In this document: in pieces, positions 19,265 through 27,987 of the stretch
How the letters are laid out: the number at the start of each line of letters is the position of its first letter
How positions within the stretch are numbered: the first letter of the stretch is position 1
Assembly (NCBI RefSeq): GCF_018035235.1
Contig: NZ_WPCV01000006.1
Coordinates: forward strand, 1 to 64,000
Direction: 5' to 3'
Origin: Citrobacter sp. On2M
Lineage (GTDB): Bacteria > Pseudomonadota > Gammaproteobacteria > Enterobacterales > Enterobacteriaceae
Length of the DNA stretch: 64,000 nucleotides
Notes under the pieces: model-generated
Told to the model about the DNA's origin: nothing
Seen by the model: the letters and a program-made list of their open reading frames with translations, nothing else
The model's database searches: none
Made by a program: the position numbers and the translations under genes

Positions 19265-20347
19265 GTGAAGCTGCTGCAATATCTAAAACAACCTCTCCCG
19301 CTTCGTCATCGCCTGATGCTGACGATTGGTCTTATTCTGCTGGTCTTTCAGCTGATTAGTACCTTCTGGTTGTGGCACGAAAGTACCGAGCAAATACAGT
19401 TATTCGAACAGGCATTGCGCGAAAATCGTAACAACGATCGCCACATCATGCATGAGATCCGTGAGGCTATCGCCAGCCTGATCGTCCCCGGAATCTTTAT
19501 GGTCAGCCTGGCGCTGCTGATTTGCTACCAGGCAGTGCGACGTATTACTCGCCCGCTGGCGGATCTGCAAAAAGAGCTGGAAGCGCGGGCAGCCGATAAC
19601 CTGACCCCGATTGAAATTCACAGCTCAACCATTGAGATCCAGGCGGTTGTCTCAGCGCTAAACGACCTGGTAACGCGGCTAACCAGCACGATTGAAAACG
19701 AACGCTTATTTACCGCCGATGTCGCTCACGAACTGCGCACGCCGCTGTCAGGCGTGCGCCTGCATCTTGAATTACTGTCCAAAACTCATAAGGTCGATGT
19801 TTCGCCGTTAATTGCCCGCCTTGACCAAATGATGGATAGCGTGTCGCAGCTGCTGCAACTCGCCCGCGTCGGACAGTCGTTTTCAGCCGGGAGCTATCAG
19901 CACGTCAAACTGCTGGAGGATGTGATTCTGCCCTCCTACGATGAACTCAGCACCATGCTGGACCAGCGCCAGCAGACGCTGCTCCTACCGCAAAGTACTG
20001 TGGACGTTGTCGTACGTGGCGATGCAACGCTCTTACGGATGTTGCTGCGAAATCTGGTGGAGAACGCACATCGCTACAGCCCGGAAGGCACCCATATTAC
20101 GATTAGTCTGAATACAGAGCATGATGCCGTCATGGCCGTCGAAGATGAAGGGCCAGGCATTGATGAAAGTAAATGCGGGGAACTGAGCAAAGCGTTTGTG
20201 CGGATGGATAGCCGTTTTGGCGGGATTGGGCTGGGACTGAGCATTGTCAGTCGAATCACCCAGTTACATCGCGGGCATTTTTATTTGCAAAATCGTCAGG
20301 GAACCACCGGTACTCGCGCGTGGGTAGAATTAGCGAAAGATCAGTAA
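19265..20347 (+). CDS. basS: Sensor histidine kinase BasS (PmrB)
   Basis: Membrane kinase sensing ferric iron, aluminium and acid, and partner of BasR. The product is 360 residues starting with GTG. Two membrane helices (about 14-36 and 72-92) bracket a short periplasmic loop containing two ExxE iron-binding motifs (Glu39/Glu42 in HESTEQ and Glu64/Glu67 in HEIREA). HAMP linker, phospho-acceptor His155 in ADVAHELRTPLSG, and the HATPase motifs NLVENAHRYS, DEGPGI and GGIGLGLSIV follow. The last 7 bases overlap the 3' end of pmrR on the opposite strand. Confidence 0.96.
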   Translation: MKLLQYLKQPLPLRHRLMLTIGLILLVFQLISTFWLWHESTEQIQLFEQALRENRNNDRHIMHEIREAIASLIVPGIFMVSLALLICYQAVRRITRPLADLQKELEARAADNLTPIEIHSSTIEIQAVVSALNDLVTRLTSTIENERLFTADVAHELRTPLSGVRLHLELLSKTHKVDVSPLIARLDQMMDSVSQLLQLARVGQSFSAGSYQHVKLLEDVILPSYDELSTMLDQRQQTLLLPQSTVDVVVRGDATLLRMLLRNLVENAHRYSPEGTHITISLNTEHDAVMAVEDEGPGIDESKCGELSKAFVRMDSRFGGIGLGLSIVSRITQLHRGHFYLQNRQGTTGTRAWVELAKDQ

Positions 20348-20430
20348 GAACTCACCCATACGTACAAAAAGCTGCTGATAATTAGTACGCTGCACACGGT
20401 GGTCAAACTTTCGTAAATGCGGGTTTTCAT
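20341..20430 (-). CDS. pmrR: Small inner-membrane protein PmrR, LpxT modulator
   Basis: A 29-residue peptide starting MKTRIYESLTTVCSVLII, with one membrane helix and a short tail ending VWVSSY. It matches the PmrR peptide described in Salmonella and E. coli, which binds LpxT and stops it adding a second phosphate to lipid A, so that EptA can modify that position instead. A strong Shine-Dalgarno sequence GGAGGAG lies six bases before the ATG, and a PmrA box lies about 45 bases upstream. Unusually, the Shine-Dalgarno is fully contained in one arm of a 10-bp perfect hairpin. The stop codon overlaps the 3' end of basS on the other strand. Confidence 0.9.
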   Translation of the reverse strand: MKTRIYESLTTVCSVLIISSFLYVWVSSY

Positions 20431-20433
20431 GAC

Positions 20434-20461
20434 ACTCTCCTCCGAGGATATGGAGGAGAGT
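20434..20461 (-). promoter_or_regulatory. Hairpin sequestering the pmrR ribosome binding site
   Basis: On the minus strand, ACTCTCCTCC (20461-20452) pairs perfectly over 10 bp with GGAGGAGAGT (20443-20434) around an 8-base loop. The second arm is the pmrR Shine-Dalgarno sequence. The stem ends three bases before the ATG, so ribosome access in the folded leader should be blocked unless the hairpin is opened. The structure is seen directly; its regulatory role is inferred. Confidence 0.65.
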
Positions 20462-20474
20462 TTGCCTGAAGGAT

Positions 20475-20491
20475 ATTAAGCCAACCTTAAG
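20475..20491 (-). promoter_or_regulatory. PmrA (BasR) box upstream of pmrR
   Basis: On the minus strand CTTAAG-GTTGG-CTTAAT, differing from the eptA box by one base and sharing the same five-base spacer. It lies between the proP stop codon and pmrR, and should make pmrR part of the BasR regulon. Confidence 0.87.
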
Positions 20492-20500
20492 CCATGAAAA

Positions 20501-22003
20501 CTACTCATCAATACGCGGATGCTGCTGCACCAGGCGCGTACGCTTAAGTTGCAGCTCTGCAATTTCCTGATCGATGTCTTCAATTTTCTGCTCAATATTG
20601 TCGTAGTGCTCGCCAAGGATCTCTTTCGCTTCCTGAATATCCGACGCGGCAGGCGTGGCCCCTTTCAACGGCTGATTGGCGGTTTCTTTCATGGTCACGC
20701 CAGTAATTAAACCTATCACCGCAATTACCATCAGATAATAAGCTGGCATCATCAGATTCTGCGAGCTTTCCACCAGCCATGCGGCCAGCGTCGGGGTCAG
20801 ACCGGCTACCAATACCGAGATATTAAACGCGGCGGCCAGCGCACTGTAGCGAATATGCGTCGGGAACATCGCCGGTAACGTTGACGCCATCACCCCGGTA
20901 AAACAGTTGAGGATCACCGCCAGCATCAGTAACCCGGCGAAAATCAGGCCAATGACGTTACTGTTGATCAGGATAAATGCCGGAATGGCCAGCACAAACA
21001 GCGCAATACTGCCCATAATCACAAACGGACGGCGTCCAAAGCGGTCACTGAGCAAACCCATAATCGGCTGTACAAACAGCATACCAATCATGATGGCGAT
21101 AATAATCAACACGCCGTGGTCTTCAGAGTAATGCAGGTTATGCGACAGGTAGCTCGGCATATAGGTGAGCAGCATGTAATAGGTGACGTTGGTAGCAATA
21201 ACCAGCCCGATACACGCCAGCAGGCTGCGCCAGTGTTTGGTCGCAATCTCTTTAAACGAAACCTTCGGACCTTCCTGCAGACCCTGTCGATCGCCCTGCT
21301 CCAGTTTATCCACGTGCTGCTGGAACGCCGGCGTTTCTTCCAGCGCATGACGCAGGTACAGGCCAATCAGCCCTAACGGTAGCGCAAGGAAGAACGGAAT
21401 ACGCCAGCCCCACTCAAGGAAGTTTTCTTCGCCGACGACAGTTGAGATCAGGACTACCACGCCCGCACCCAGCACAAACCCGGCAATCGAGCCGAAGTCC
21501 AGCCAACTGCCCATAAATCCGCGCTTACGGTCTGGCGAGTACTCTGCGACAAAAATCGACGCCCCGGTGTACTCCCCACCGACCGAGAACCCCTGCGCCA
21601 TCTTACACAGCAACAGCAGAATCGGCGCCCAGATACCAATCGAGGCATATGAAGGAATGAGACCGATACAGAAGGTACTGATCGACATAATCACAATGGT
21701 GATGGCGAGGATCTTCTGACGACCGTATTTATCGCCAAGCATACCGAAGAACAATCCGCCAAGCGGTCGAATCAGAAAGGGAACAGAGAAAGTAGCGAGT
21801 GCGGCAACCATCTGCACGCTGGGGTCAGCCCCCGGGAAGAACACTTTACCTAATGCGTAAGCAACAAACCCATAAACACCAAAATCAAACCACTCCATCG
21901 CATTACCTAACGACGCCGCGGTAATGGCTTTCCGCAGTTTACCATCATCAATGATGGTAACGTCGCGCAGCGTTATTGGTTTTATTTTTTTCCTTTTAAG
22001 CAT
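20501..22003 (-). CDS. proP: Osmosensing proline/glycine betaine/H+ symporter ProP
   Basis: Inner-membrane MFS transporter that imports compatible solutes and senses osmolality directly. The start at 22003 (MLKRKK) gives exactly 500 residues, as in E. coli; the frame runs 29 codons further upstream without homology. Twelve membrane helices are visible, with MFS signatures GMLGDKYGRQKIL and LSDRFGRRPFV. The C-terminal tail EHYDNIEQKIEDIDQEIAEL forms the known antiparallel coiled coil that tunes the osmotic threshold. A perfect CRP site lies about 220 bases upstream, consistent with CRP control of the P1 promoter. Confidence 0.96.
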   Translation of the reverse strand: MLKRKKIKPITLRDVTIIDDGKLRKAITAASLGNAMEWFDFGVYGFVAYALGKVFFPGADPSVQMVAALATFSVPFLIRPLGGLFFGMLGDKYGRQKILAITIVIMSISTFCIGLIPSYASIGIWAPILLLLCKMAQGFSVGGEYTGASIFVAEYSPDRKRGFMGSWLDFGSIAGFVLGAGVVVLISTVVGEENFLEWGWRIPFFLALPLGLIGLYLRHALEETPAFQQHVDKLEQGDRQGLQEGPKVSFKEIATKHWRSLLACIGLVIATNVTYYMLLTYMPSYLSHNLHYSEDHGVLIIIAIMIGMLFVQPIMGLLSDRFGRRPFVIMGSIALFVLAIPAFILINSNVIGLIFAGLLMLAVILNCFTGVMASTLPAMFPTHIRYSALAAAFNISVLVAGLTPTLAAWLVESSQNLMMPAYYLMVIAVIGLITGVTMKETANQPLKGATPAASDIQEAKEILGEHYDNIEQKIEDIDQEIAELQLKRTRLVQQHPRIDE

Positions 22004-22695
22004 ACCAGTCCTCGTAGACTTAGCCCTGTCACGCTCCAGTCGAGTCTCAACGCCGCATGCGTCAAGGTCATCGCCGAGCGGGGAATGCACAAGCGCACTC
22101 CCTGTAACAAGCGTAGCAGGTTTACTTACACACCCTGGTTAAGGGTTATACAACCGAACCTGTTGACGCCTGATTGGGCGGTTAATGACCTCTTTACCCT
22201 AACAGTGTTTAAATTTGTGATCAACTTCACATATAAATTTTCATTTCGTCAACATGTGTAAATCAGCTCATTCTGAGTCAGATTTTTTACATGTCACGCT
22301 TGCGCTTTTTTGACAATGGAATTTAAGAATACATCGCTTTATTTCACCAACAATCACAATAGTCACTATTATTCTGCTAGCAAAAAAAACACTACATCCC
22401 TTCACAAAAAGATCACAGCTTTTTTAATAATCATGGCGTTTAAGGTTTTTTGCTCGGAATATGTGATGAAGATAACTAAAACATCGTTTTATTTTGATTG
22501 AATCAATGTTCCCATGAATGCAAACTAATTCCAGACGCAATATCCCTGGGAGCAGCAACACGCTCAACGTATGCCGCGTTAGATTTTATAAAACAAAGAG
22601 ATAGTGGTTTTCTTTGTTAAAAGATCCGAATAACCATTTGAATTTATTAATTTTTCTTTCGCGAGTATTAGCTGCGACAAGACATGAGGACGTTT
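22004..22695. promoter_or_regulatory. Divergent proP-kdgT control region
   Basis: This 692-base stretch is strongly AT-rich beyond 22200. It contains the CRP site of proP (22216-22231). Nearer kdgT, ACAAAGA (22594-22600) and TCTTTGT form a partly paired inverted repeat that could be an operator; it is not a convincing KdgR box. Short frames in this region (for example 22310-22501) look non-coding. Confidence 0.45.
22216..22231. promoter_or_regulatory. Perfect CRP binding site
   Basis: TGTGATCAACTTCACA matches the CRP consensus TGTGA-N6-TCACA in all ten conserved bases. In E. coli CRP binds the proP P1 promoter and represses it until osmotic upshift. The site could also serve kdgT, which diverges from proP here. 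Confidence 0.85.
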
Positions 22696-23694
22696 ATGAA
22701 AATTAAAGCCACGATTGAACGCATCCCCGGCGGAATGATGTTGATTCCTCTGTTATTAGGCGCAGTGTTAAATACGTTAGCTCCGGATACCGGCGCGTAT
22801 TTCGGTTCGTTTACTAAAGGTATGATCAGCGGAACGGTGCCAATTCTGGCTGTGTGGTTTTTTTGTATCGGCGCATCTATTGATTTACGGGCAACCGGTA
22901 CGGTATTACGCAAATCCGGCACGCTGGTATTAACCAAAATAGCCGTGGCATGGGCAGTGGCAATGATTGCCGCTTCATTTATTCCTGATACCGGTATTCA
23001 AACCGGGTTCTTTGCCGGTCTATCCGTACTGGCCATTGTTTCAGCGATGGACATGACCAACGGCGGTTTGTACGCCAGCCTGATGAACCAGTACGGAACA
23101 AAAGAAGAGTCTGGCGCCTTTGTATTGATGTCTCTGGAATCCGGTCCGTTAATGACAATGGTGATCCTCGGCTCTGCGGGCCTGGCCTCTTTCGAACCAC
23201 ACCATTTTGTCGGCGCGGTATTACCGTTCCTGATTGGTTTTGCGTTGGGTAACCTGGATCACGATCTTCGTGCCTTCTTCAGCAAAGCTACCCCAGTGCT
23301 GATCCCGTTCTTCGGCTTCGCATTGGGCAACACGATTAACCTGAGCGTCATCGTTGATACTGGTCTGCTGGGCATTCTGCTGGGTGTCGCGGTTATCGTC
23401 ATCACCGGTATCCCGCTGATTATTGCTGACCGCGTCATTGGCGGCGGAAACGGTACGGCGGGCGTGGCAGCCTCTTCTGCCGCAGGCGCTGCGGTGGCAA
23501 ACCCGGTGATTATCGCCCAGATCAACCCGGCATTTGAACCGGTTGCCGCATCCGCTACGGCACTGGTTGCCGCCAGCGTGATTGTCACCGCCATTCTGGT
23601 GCCGATTATCACCGCGTTGTATGCCAAACATTTTAATAAAAACCAGGTCGCCAACGAGACGGTGGCTACCCCGGCAGACTCACTGCACCACTAA
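22696..23694 (+). CDS. kdgT: 2-keto-3-deoxygluconate permease KdgT
   Basis: Inner-membrane proton symporter of the KdgT family that takes up 2-keto-3-deoxygluconate, an intermediate of pectin and hexuronate breakdown. The product has 332 residues when started at ATG 22696, which has GAGGA at optimal spacing; an in-frame ATG at 22684 lacks a good site. About ten hydrophobic segments and family motifs such as [27 protein letters not shown] and [11 protein letters not shown] are visible. In E. coli K-12 kdgT lies elsewhere, near sodA and rhaT, and nothing separates proP from yjcZ, so this copy is an insertion or relocation. No other pectin or uronate gene is nearby. Confidence 0.92.
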   Translation: MKIKATIERIPGGMMLIPLLLGAVLNTLAPDTGAYFGSFTKGMISGTVPILAVWFFCIGASIDLRATGTVLRKSGTLVLTKIAVAWAVAMIAASFIPDTGIQTGFFAGLSVLAIVSAMDMTNGGLYASLMNQYGTKEESGAFVLMSLESGPLMTMVILGSAGLASFEPHHFVGAVLPFLIGFALGNLDHDLRAFFSKATPVLIPFFGFALGNTINLSVIVDTGLLGILLGVAVIVITGIPLIIADRVIGGGNGTAGVAASSAAGAAVANPVIIAQINPAFEPVAASATALVAASVIVTAILVPIITALYAKHFNKNQVANETVATPADSLHH

Positions 23695-23713
23695 GCCTGC
23701 CTTTGCTTCACTT

Positions 23714-23746
23714 ACCGCCCCTGCTCAACTGATGAGCTGGGGCGGT
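23714..23746. terminator. Hairpin between convergent kdgT and yjcZ
   Basis: ACCGCCCC-t-GCTCA and TGAGC-t-GGGGCGGT form a 13-bp stem with one mismatch. It overlaps the last codons of yjcZ and probably acts as a shared transcript end; T-rich flanks are weak. Confidence 0.65.
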
Positions 23747-24618
23747 GCGAAAATCTCCTCAACCATCGCATCGACCAGCCGCTTCGCCGAACACAATCTC
23801 GGCATTCCCAGAGCCACATTTTGCCAACGCTGCGTCACCGACCAGCTCACCGGATGGCGTTGCGCATCGCACCAGTCCCCCAGCCAGCTCAACATATCGT
23901 GATGCTCTACTGAGCCACCAATGGCTGGCGTACTGAGCCAATGATGATAGTAATGACGCGTGGCGGGCGCCGCATTCACGCTATCCGCCAGCGCCTGAGC
24001 GGCCATCGTACGCAGATTGTCTTTCAGCATTGACACCACATCGGCATTCGCTAACCGGCAAGCGTCACCGAAGGCCCCCCAGCGCAGTTCCTCCAGCGCG
24101 ACAAAACAGCGTCCAGGTAACGACCAACCGTCATACGCGCCAGCCCGCCAGCGGGTAAAAATTTGCTCGCTGTGTTCGCCCGCCTGAACTGTAAGACCGC
24201 GTTGCGTCACCGCCTTCTCTTTATAAGCGCCGCGCTGGGTAAACCAGTCAGCAAGCGAACTGATCTGCTGCACAAGACCAGGTGTGGAAAGTCCACGCGG
24301 GTGTTCAGTTTGTTGTAAACACATCAGCCCTTCAGCAATGCGTACCAGCGCCAGATGACCCGGGTCAATCATGCCAGCCAGTTTTTCCACCAGCTTTAGC
24401 CGCATCACCAGATGCTCGCTGGACACGCCCGCCATTACCCACGCACGCAGTTGCGTCTGGGATAACACCTCCTGCGTCAGGCGTGCTCGCAGGCGCTGCT
24501 GCTGTTGCAGAAAACCGCCGGAACGTTTGGTTTCATCTCCCTGAACCAGATCGACCATAAACTTCGGGTAGACACACTCCAGCGTCCGCCCGGGGCCTTC
24601 CAGTAACACGTTAGTCAT
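23725..24618 (-). CDS. yjcZ: YjcZ family protein (partner gene of crfC)
   Basis: Uncharacterised cytoplasmic protein of 297 residues (E. coli YjcZ 292), with no membrane helix or signal peptide. Its sequence is rich in Trp and Arg, with an N-terminal start TNVLLEGPGRTLECVYPKFM and no catalytic motif that I recognise. Its ATG overlaps the crfC stop by 4 bases (24615-24618), so it is translationally coupled to the dynamin-like gene. In E. coli mutations in yjcZ were reported to affect motility suppression in hns mutants; the molecular role is unknown. Confidence 0.9.
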   Translation of the reverse strand: MTNVLLEGPGRTLECVYPKFMVDLVQGDETKRSGGFLQQQQRLRARLTQEVLSQTQLRAWVMAGVSSEHLVMRLKLVEKLAGMIDPGHLALVRIAEGLMCLQQTEHPRGLSTPGLVQQISSLADWFTQRGAYKEKAVTQRGLTVQAGEHSEQIFTRWRAGAYDGWSLPGRCFVALEELRWGAFGDACRLANADVVSMLKDNLRTMAAQALADSVNAAPATRHYYHHWLSTPAIGGSVEHHDMLSWLGDWCDAQRHPVSWSVTQRWQNVALGMPRLCSAKRLVDAMVEEIFAPPQLIS

Positions 24619-26972
24619 GTGTGCTCGGTTGCAAAAAGGGTATTGATATCGTCGCGCAGCAAGCGGGAATCTTCATAAAGCCATGCCGCAGTCGTAATAC
24701 AATGCTGCAGTTGTTCGTTCAGGGCATTCACCGCAGATTCATTTTGCTGACGCAGGGTCAGACTCTCACGCAGGCTCGCCTGTAATTGCGTCAAACACAG
24801 TGAAAAGTCAGCAAAAAACGTGGCCATGCCTGCCGTAACGGAAATATCGACCTGAGCCGCTAAAGCTTTACGAATTTGTTGGCAAAACTGGGTGACGTAG
24901 TGCACAAGGTTTTTATGCAGAGCTCCCATATCAATGAGATAACGCGTTTTTGTTTCGACGTAATCATTCCATCCCCAGTTGGGTTGATTCAGCCAGCGAG
25001 AGAACGTATCCCGCACCGCGCCACCAGTCGACGGCGGATTTTCTACCGGAATATCCTGTTCAATGGCCTCGTTAAACAACTGGCGGGTATTGAAGTTAAA
25101 CATCGCCGTATGAAACGCCGGAAAACGGATCCGCGCACGAAAACCAGCATGATTAAGTTCCTCTTTCACCCGCTGCTCAATAGGGCGCATAGCGTCGTTT
25201 AGCGCCCGGGACAGCGTCGACTCAAGCTGCTCAAAGCGCAGAGCTAAATCCCGACTCATACTTTCCTGCGCTGCCAGCAATACGACCTCACAGGACGATC
25301 GTATTTTATCCAGCACGATTTTCGCCTGCCCTTCATCATGCAGCACCAGCATTTCTCCGGCCATTTCTACCGAGGAAACGCCAGCTCCAAGGCCATGCCG
25401 AGACATCATCAGAACGTTTTCTTTGACAAAAAACGTGTTGATACTGCGAAGAATCTCGGTCTGTTGCTCACTGAGATAGGCCGCGGCAGCCGCCAAAGTC
25501 AGCTCTACCTCATGACTGACTTCATCGCTCACCCGCCCCTGGCTCACTTCTAACTGCTGCATATCCTCTTCAATATGCGTGATGTTCAACCGTAGCTTTT
25601 CATAGGCGACCGTTAACCCGTGGGCGCGAAACTCCAGGTATTCATGCGCGCTTTGCGCATAGTTCAATAACTTATGCGACGCTGAGCGTAGCGCATACAG
25701 CGAAGCATTGGCGTGAGCGGCGTGAATCACTTTCTGGATCGGCTGCTCAAACAAAGAATCCTCCCACAACAGATCGGCGGCATGACGGATGTGCTCCATA
25801 TCCTCAAGATCGGTGGTGTGCCAGCGTCTGCCAAGCGCCGCTTCGGCAAAATCCTGTACCCAACGTTGCACCTGATGATCCGGCAACCGCCCGTGGGTCA
25901 TCAACTCGTGACGCGCCCTGTTCGCCAGATAACCCCACATAGAAGAAACCGGATAAATTCGCTCTGGGGCAATTCCCCCTTGCATCAGCGTACCGGAAAT
26001 GAGCGCCCGCACCTGCTCTTCATCATCACTGTTGCGGTCTTTCTGATCGAATTTGTTCACCAGCGCATACAGCGGCACTGACTTTCCGACCGCCATAATC
26101 GCCTGACGCACTTCTTCATCAGAAATAGACTTCAGTTGGGTGTAATCCAACACCGCCAGTACCGCGGAAGCCCGCGCCAGCTGTTCATTCAACATCTTTT
26201 GTAAGTGCGGTTGCCCGGCCTCATTCGGCCCTGGCGTATCCAGCAGGGTTAATTGTCCCGGATAACTCGCCTGTCCGGCTAAATGGACAAATTCAACCTC
26301 GATAACCGGAATGTGCTCAATCGCGGCATAAGCGGCAAAAGGAAAATCAGCCTCCAGCGCCTTTGACAAACGCACCAGGTCATTCAGGCTTTTAAGGCAA
26401 TGGAAAATAGGCTGTGCGCCAAGATAATAGCGTTCAAATGCGACACCATTTTCAATATGTTGCAGCAGGAGATTCATATCCTTATCAATCTCCAGGGTCT
26501 GCGTAAGACGCTGGCGATCGCACTCGCGCACGCGCTGCTGTAAAACTTTCATCAAAGCATCGATCGGCGCGACATGTGAAAAATGCAGAACCGGTTCCTT
26601 CTGTCCCGGCGTATGGCGGATTAGCGTCGGTAACGCCGTCATCGGGCGATTACGATTAGGTAAAACTTCGGTCCCCACAATTGCGTTAATCGTCGTCGAC
26701 TTCCCTGCTTTCATAGTGCCGACAATCGCCAGCACCATCTCCAGACGCGTAATCTTGCGCAGCTCATTGTTGAGTGTTGCTTGCTGGACATCCATGCCAC
26801 GCGCGCTGAAATGCAGGGGCTGGACCACCTGTCTGCTATGCTCTCCTTGTTTTAGCGCAACATCATCTAACGACGTTATAGGCAATGTTTGCAATTGCCT
26901 GAGATGTTCAAGCGAAAGCATCAGCAAGCGTTCCGCTTCCTGACTTAATTCATATATTGTCTGTGTGTGCAT
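24615..26972 (-). CDS. crfC: Dynamin-like clamp-binding protein CrfC
   Basis: Large GTPase of the bacterial dynamin family. In E. coli, CrfC (YjdA) binds the DNA polymerase sliding clamp and helps keep sister replication forks together. The product is 785 residues, longer than the 742 of E. coli, mainly through additional sequence in the C-terminal half. The GTPase domain has a P-loop GTMKAGKST (about residue 87), switch sequence LTLLDTPGPNEAG and the guanine-specific NKFD. The rest is long helical, coiled-coil-like sequence typical of dynamin stalks. It is translationally coupled to yjcZ. Confidence 0.94.
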   Translation of the reverse strand: MHTQTIYELSQEAERLLMLSLEHLRQLQTLPITSLDDVALKQGEHSRQVVQPLHFSARGMDVQQATLNNELRKITRLEMVLAIVGTMKAGKSTTINAIVGTEVLPNRNRPMTALPTLIRHTPGQKEPVLHFSHVAPIDALMKVLQQRVRECDRQRLTQTLEIDKDMNLLLQHIENGVAFERYYLGAQPIFHCLKSLNDLVRLSKALEADFPFAAYAAIEHIPVIEVEFVHLAGQASYPGQLTLLDTPGPNEAGQPHLQKMLNEQLARASAVLAVLDYTQLKSISDEEVRQAIMAVGKSVPLYALVNKFDQKDRNSDDEEQVRALISGTLMQGGIAPERIYPVSSMWGYLANRARHELMTHGRLPDHQVQRWVQDFAEAALGRRWHTTDLEDMEHIRHAADLLWEDSLFEQPIQKVIHAAHANASLYALRSASHKLLNYAQSAHEYLEFRAHGLTVAYEKLRLNITHIEEDMQQLEVSQGRVSDEVSHEVELTLAAAAAYLSEQQTEILRSINTFFVKENVLMMSRHGLGAGVSSVEMAGEMLVLHDEGQAKIVLDKIRSSCEVVLLAAQESMSRDLALRFEQLESTLSRALNDAMRPIEQRVKEELNHAGFRARIRFPAFHTAMFNFNTRQLFNEAIEQDIPVENPPSTGGAVRDTFSRWLNQPNWGWNDYVETKTRYLIDMGALHKNLVHYVTQFCQQIRKALAAQVDISVTAGMATFFADFSLCLTQLQASLRESLTLRQQNESAVNALNEQLQHCITTAAWLYEDSRLLRDDINTLFATEHT

Positions 26973-27512
26973 GGAAAATCTTTCCTTAACGCAAATAACA
27001 TTACTTTTATTTAGCCCAATCGTTTTATTTATAGATTTTTTGGCTTTTATAATTACGTGTGGAAATAATTAAAATCAAAACAACCAATTGATATTATTAA
27101 AATAATTTTGACGTACAACCGCTGGCATGAAGCCTCTCACTTATGTAATAAGTAAGAAAGATAAACAGCGTAGTTCAGTTTTAAAAAATGCCAGCTTAAT
27201 CCCCCTACTAAAATTAAGGGGGTATGAGATATTTAATCACAATGACTTAGACATCCCCAGGCGATGTTACCTATGAATATCAGATATTTCGCCTCACCTT
27301 ATCTTAAATAACCTGGCGTAGCAATTTCCCTTAAAAAATATTCCGCCATACTTTCATTGAGGTTAATGCAAGGGGTCTTTACAGCAGATCATTTTGCTTA
27401 ATTGCGCAGTAGTCCCGACAAAAGCAGGGATTTTATGTATAATTGCGGCCTTTTTCGGCAATCTGCCATTTTTTGGGCGCATTTGCCCCTGCTGACTTTT
27501 GAGGAAATCCAC
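26973..27512. promoter_or_regulatory. crfC-phnA divergent intergenic region
   Basis: This 540-base AT-rich region has no gene. A pairing CCCCCT/AGGGGG (27201-27222) and an overlapping alternative CTTAAT/ATTAAG could form mutually exclusive stems. A sigma-70-like promoter for phnA is present: CCGACA (27415-27420) and TATAAT (27438-27443) with a 17-base spacer. Confidence 0.5.
27415..27443 (+). promoter_or_regulatory. Predicted sigma-70 promoter of phnA
   Basis: The -35-like CCGACA and perfect -10 TATAAT are separated by exactly 17 bases, ending 69 bases before the phnA start codon. It is predicted from sequence only. Confidence 0.6.
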
Positions 27513-27848
27513 ATGTCATTACCACACTGCCCACAATGCAACTCCGAATACACTTACGAAGATAACGGCATGTTCATCTGCCCGGAATGCGCTCACGAAT
27601 GGAACGATGCTGAACCGGCTCACGACAGCGACGAACTGATCGTTAAAGATGCCAACGGCAACCTGCTGGCCGACGGCGACAGCGTTACCGTCGTGAAAGA
27701 CCTGAAGGTAAAAGGTAGCTCTTCCATGCTGAAGATCGGGACCAAAGTAAAAAACATTCGTCTGGTTGAAGGCGACCACAACATCGATTGCAAAATCGAT
27801 GGCTTTGGTCCAATGAAGCTAAAATCTGAGTTTGTGAAAAAGAACTGA
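27513..27848 (+). CDS. phnA: Zinc-ribbon protein PhnA (YjdM)
   Basis: Small cytoplasmic protein of 111 residues with an N-terminal zinc ribbon (CPQCNSEY and CPECAHEW, about residues 6-30) and a C-terminal SH3-like beta domain. Despite its name, this family is not phosphonoacetate hydrolase and is not required for C-P lyase; its function is unknown. ATG 27513 has the ribosome binding site GAGG at good spacing; the frame is open upstream without homology. It has its own promoter and is separated from phnB by a REP unit and a strong terminator, so it is probably a single-gene transcript. Confidence 0.94.
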   Translation: MSLPHCPQCNSEYTYEDNGMFICPECAHEWNDAEPAHDSDELIVKDANGNLLADGDSVTVVKDLKVKGSSSMLKIGTKVKNIRLVEGDHNIDCKIDGFGPMKLKSEFVKKN

Positions 27849-27857
27849 TGCAAATTA

Positions 27858-27886
27858 CCTGATGGCGCTACGCTCGTCAGGCCTAC
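27858..27886. repeat. REP element after phnA
   Basis: CCTGATGGCGCTACGCTCGT with a matching TCAGG arm is a typical enterobacterial repetitive extragenic palindrome, lying directly before the terminator of phnA. Confidence 0.8.
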
Positions 27887-27897
27887 ACCAGCTCATC

Positions 27898-27935
27898 AAC
27901 CAGGCGGGAAGCTCATACTTCCCGCCTGGTTTGTT
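27898..27935 (+). terminator. Rho-independent terminator after phnA
   Basis: AACCAGGCGGGAAG and CTTCCCGCCTGGTT form a perfect 14-bp stem with a 6-base loop, followed by TGTTT. Confidence 0.88.
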
Positions 27936-27987
27936 TATGCAGACGATAACTACACTTAACTGGTTTCTTTTACCTGAGGTAAAGATT

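Noticed and set aside
22310-22501. Small frame (63 codons) in the proP-kdgT spacer
   Set aside because: Very AT-rich with low-complexity Asn/Lys/Ser content, no ribosome binding site and no recognisable relative.
22594-22620. ACAAAGA/TCTTTGT inverted repeat as a KdgR operator of kdgT
   Set aside because: The arms do not match the KdgR consensus as I know it; position is suggestive but not enough to call.
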